From: Candidatus Peribacteria bacterium
GTDB lineage: Bacteria > Patescibacteria > JAEDAM01 > Absconditabacterales > Absconditicoccaceae
DNA: 6,120 nt
Direction of reading: 5' to 3'
Assembly (NCBI GenBank): GCA_031288635.1
Contig: JAITQZ010000095.1
Span: forward strand, 1-6,120
The notes under the pieces are model-generated. The model did no database searches. It was not told where the DNA came from and saw only the letters and a list, made by a program, of their open reading frames with translations. The position numbers and the translations under genes are program-made. How positions within the stretch are numbered: the stretch's first letter is position 1; the number at the start of each line of letters is the position of its first letter. Below are positions 5,974 through 6,120 of this stretch, piece by piece.

Positions 5974-6120
5974 GGAAATGTAAAGACGATAATGAAAAAG
6001 TCTCACTGCTGTCCAAGAAAAAAAATTAGAACAAAGGTTCCTGAATAGGTCAAGCTCTTTCTAACTGAGCTATTTTTACGAGATTTTGGGGCGATAGTCC
6101 CAAAAGATCAATAATTTTCA
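5974..6120. other. Right-end intergenic stretch, no gene supported
   Basis: Besides the terminator-like hairpin at 6053-6077 there is a perfect 7-bp hairpin TTTTGGG (6084-6090) / CCCAAAA (6099-6105). On the minus strand two frames are open through much of this stretch when TGA is read as Gly. One, read from 6118 down to TAA 6026-6028 with a TGA at 6050-6052, would be the tail of a gene entering from the right. It is followed by a T8 run. With two frames open and no recognisable motif, this is not called as a gene. Confidence 0.4.
6053..6077 (+). terminator. Probable intrinsic terminator of the helicase gene
   Basis: AGCTC (6053-6057) and GAGCT (6067-6071) form a 5-bp stem around a 9-nt loop, followed by A and five T. 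It is 80 nt downstream of the helicase stop. The stem is short, so the call is moderate. Confidence 0.4.

Noticed and set aside
6045..6083. tRNA on the minus strand (D-arm-like TAGCTCAGTTAGAAAGAGC)
   Set aside because: The D loop lacks the GG pair and no anticodon stem or T arm follows. The string is explained by the AGCTC/GAGCT hairpin.
6026..6120. C-terminus of a minus-strand gene entering from the right
   Set aside because: It is open only with a TGA read through, a second frame is equally open, and no family motif is visible.

Overview
The window comes from a bacterium that does not use the standard genetic code. In at least three genes, TGA falls inside the reading frame exactly where the protein family needs glycine, including the first glycine of a helicase P-loop. 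All four main genes end in TAA or TAG. Reading UGA as glycine (code 25) is known from the candidate phyla Absconditabacteria (SR1) and Gracilibacteria. CGA also falls at three helicase positions where I expect an almost invariant tryptophan, and CGG occurs only at non-conserved positions. From memory, CGA/CGG read as Trp has been reported for the order Absconditabacterales. Together with low GC, this makes an Absconditabacterales-like CPR bacterium the best guess.

Layout, left to right. 1-472: a 64-bp imperfect palindrome, then a short TrmB-like winged-helix fragment on the minus strand with its own candidate promoter. 473-1768 (minus): an AAA ATPase/DUF4143 gene with seven in-frame TGA codons, a glycine in place of the Walker B glutamate, a probably leaderless promoter, and three operator-like repeats spaced exactly 33 bp apart. 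1988-2938 (minus): a polysaccharide pyruvyl transferase family gene with two in-frame TGAs. 2964-3034 (minus): a tRNA with anticodon UCG. 3039 to about 3962 (minus): an unrecognised membrane-anchored protein. About 3950-3980: a divergent promoter region. 4023-4191 (plus): tRNA-Arg(UCU) and tRNA-Glu(CUC), closed by an intrinsic terminator at 4231-4254. 4255-4419: AT-rich leader with a tiny, possibly broken ORF. 4420-5973 (plus): a Pif1/RecD-like helicase with a C-terminal WYL-like domain. 5974-6120: hairpins and no gene I can defend.

How the parts fit. The membrane protein, the UCG tRNA and the pyruvyl transferase lie on one strand with gaps of 4 and 25 nt, so they are probably one transcript with the tRNA cut out of it. 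The most interesting theme is the code itself. The UCG tRNA has G73 and no A20, whereas the tRNA-Arg(UCU) 1 kb away has A20 and A73. This fits the UCG tRNA being charged with Trp and reading the CGA codons found at Trp positions in the helicase. The window would therefore hold both a doubly recoded gene set and one of the recoding tRNAs.
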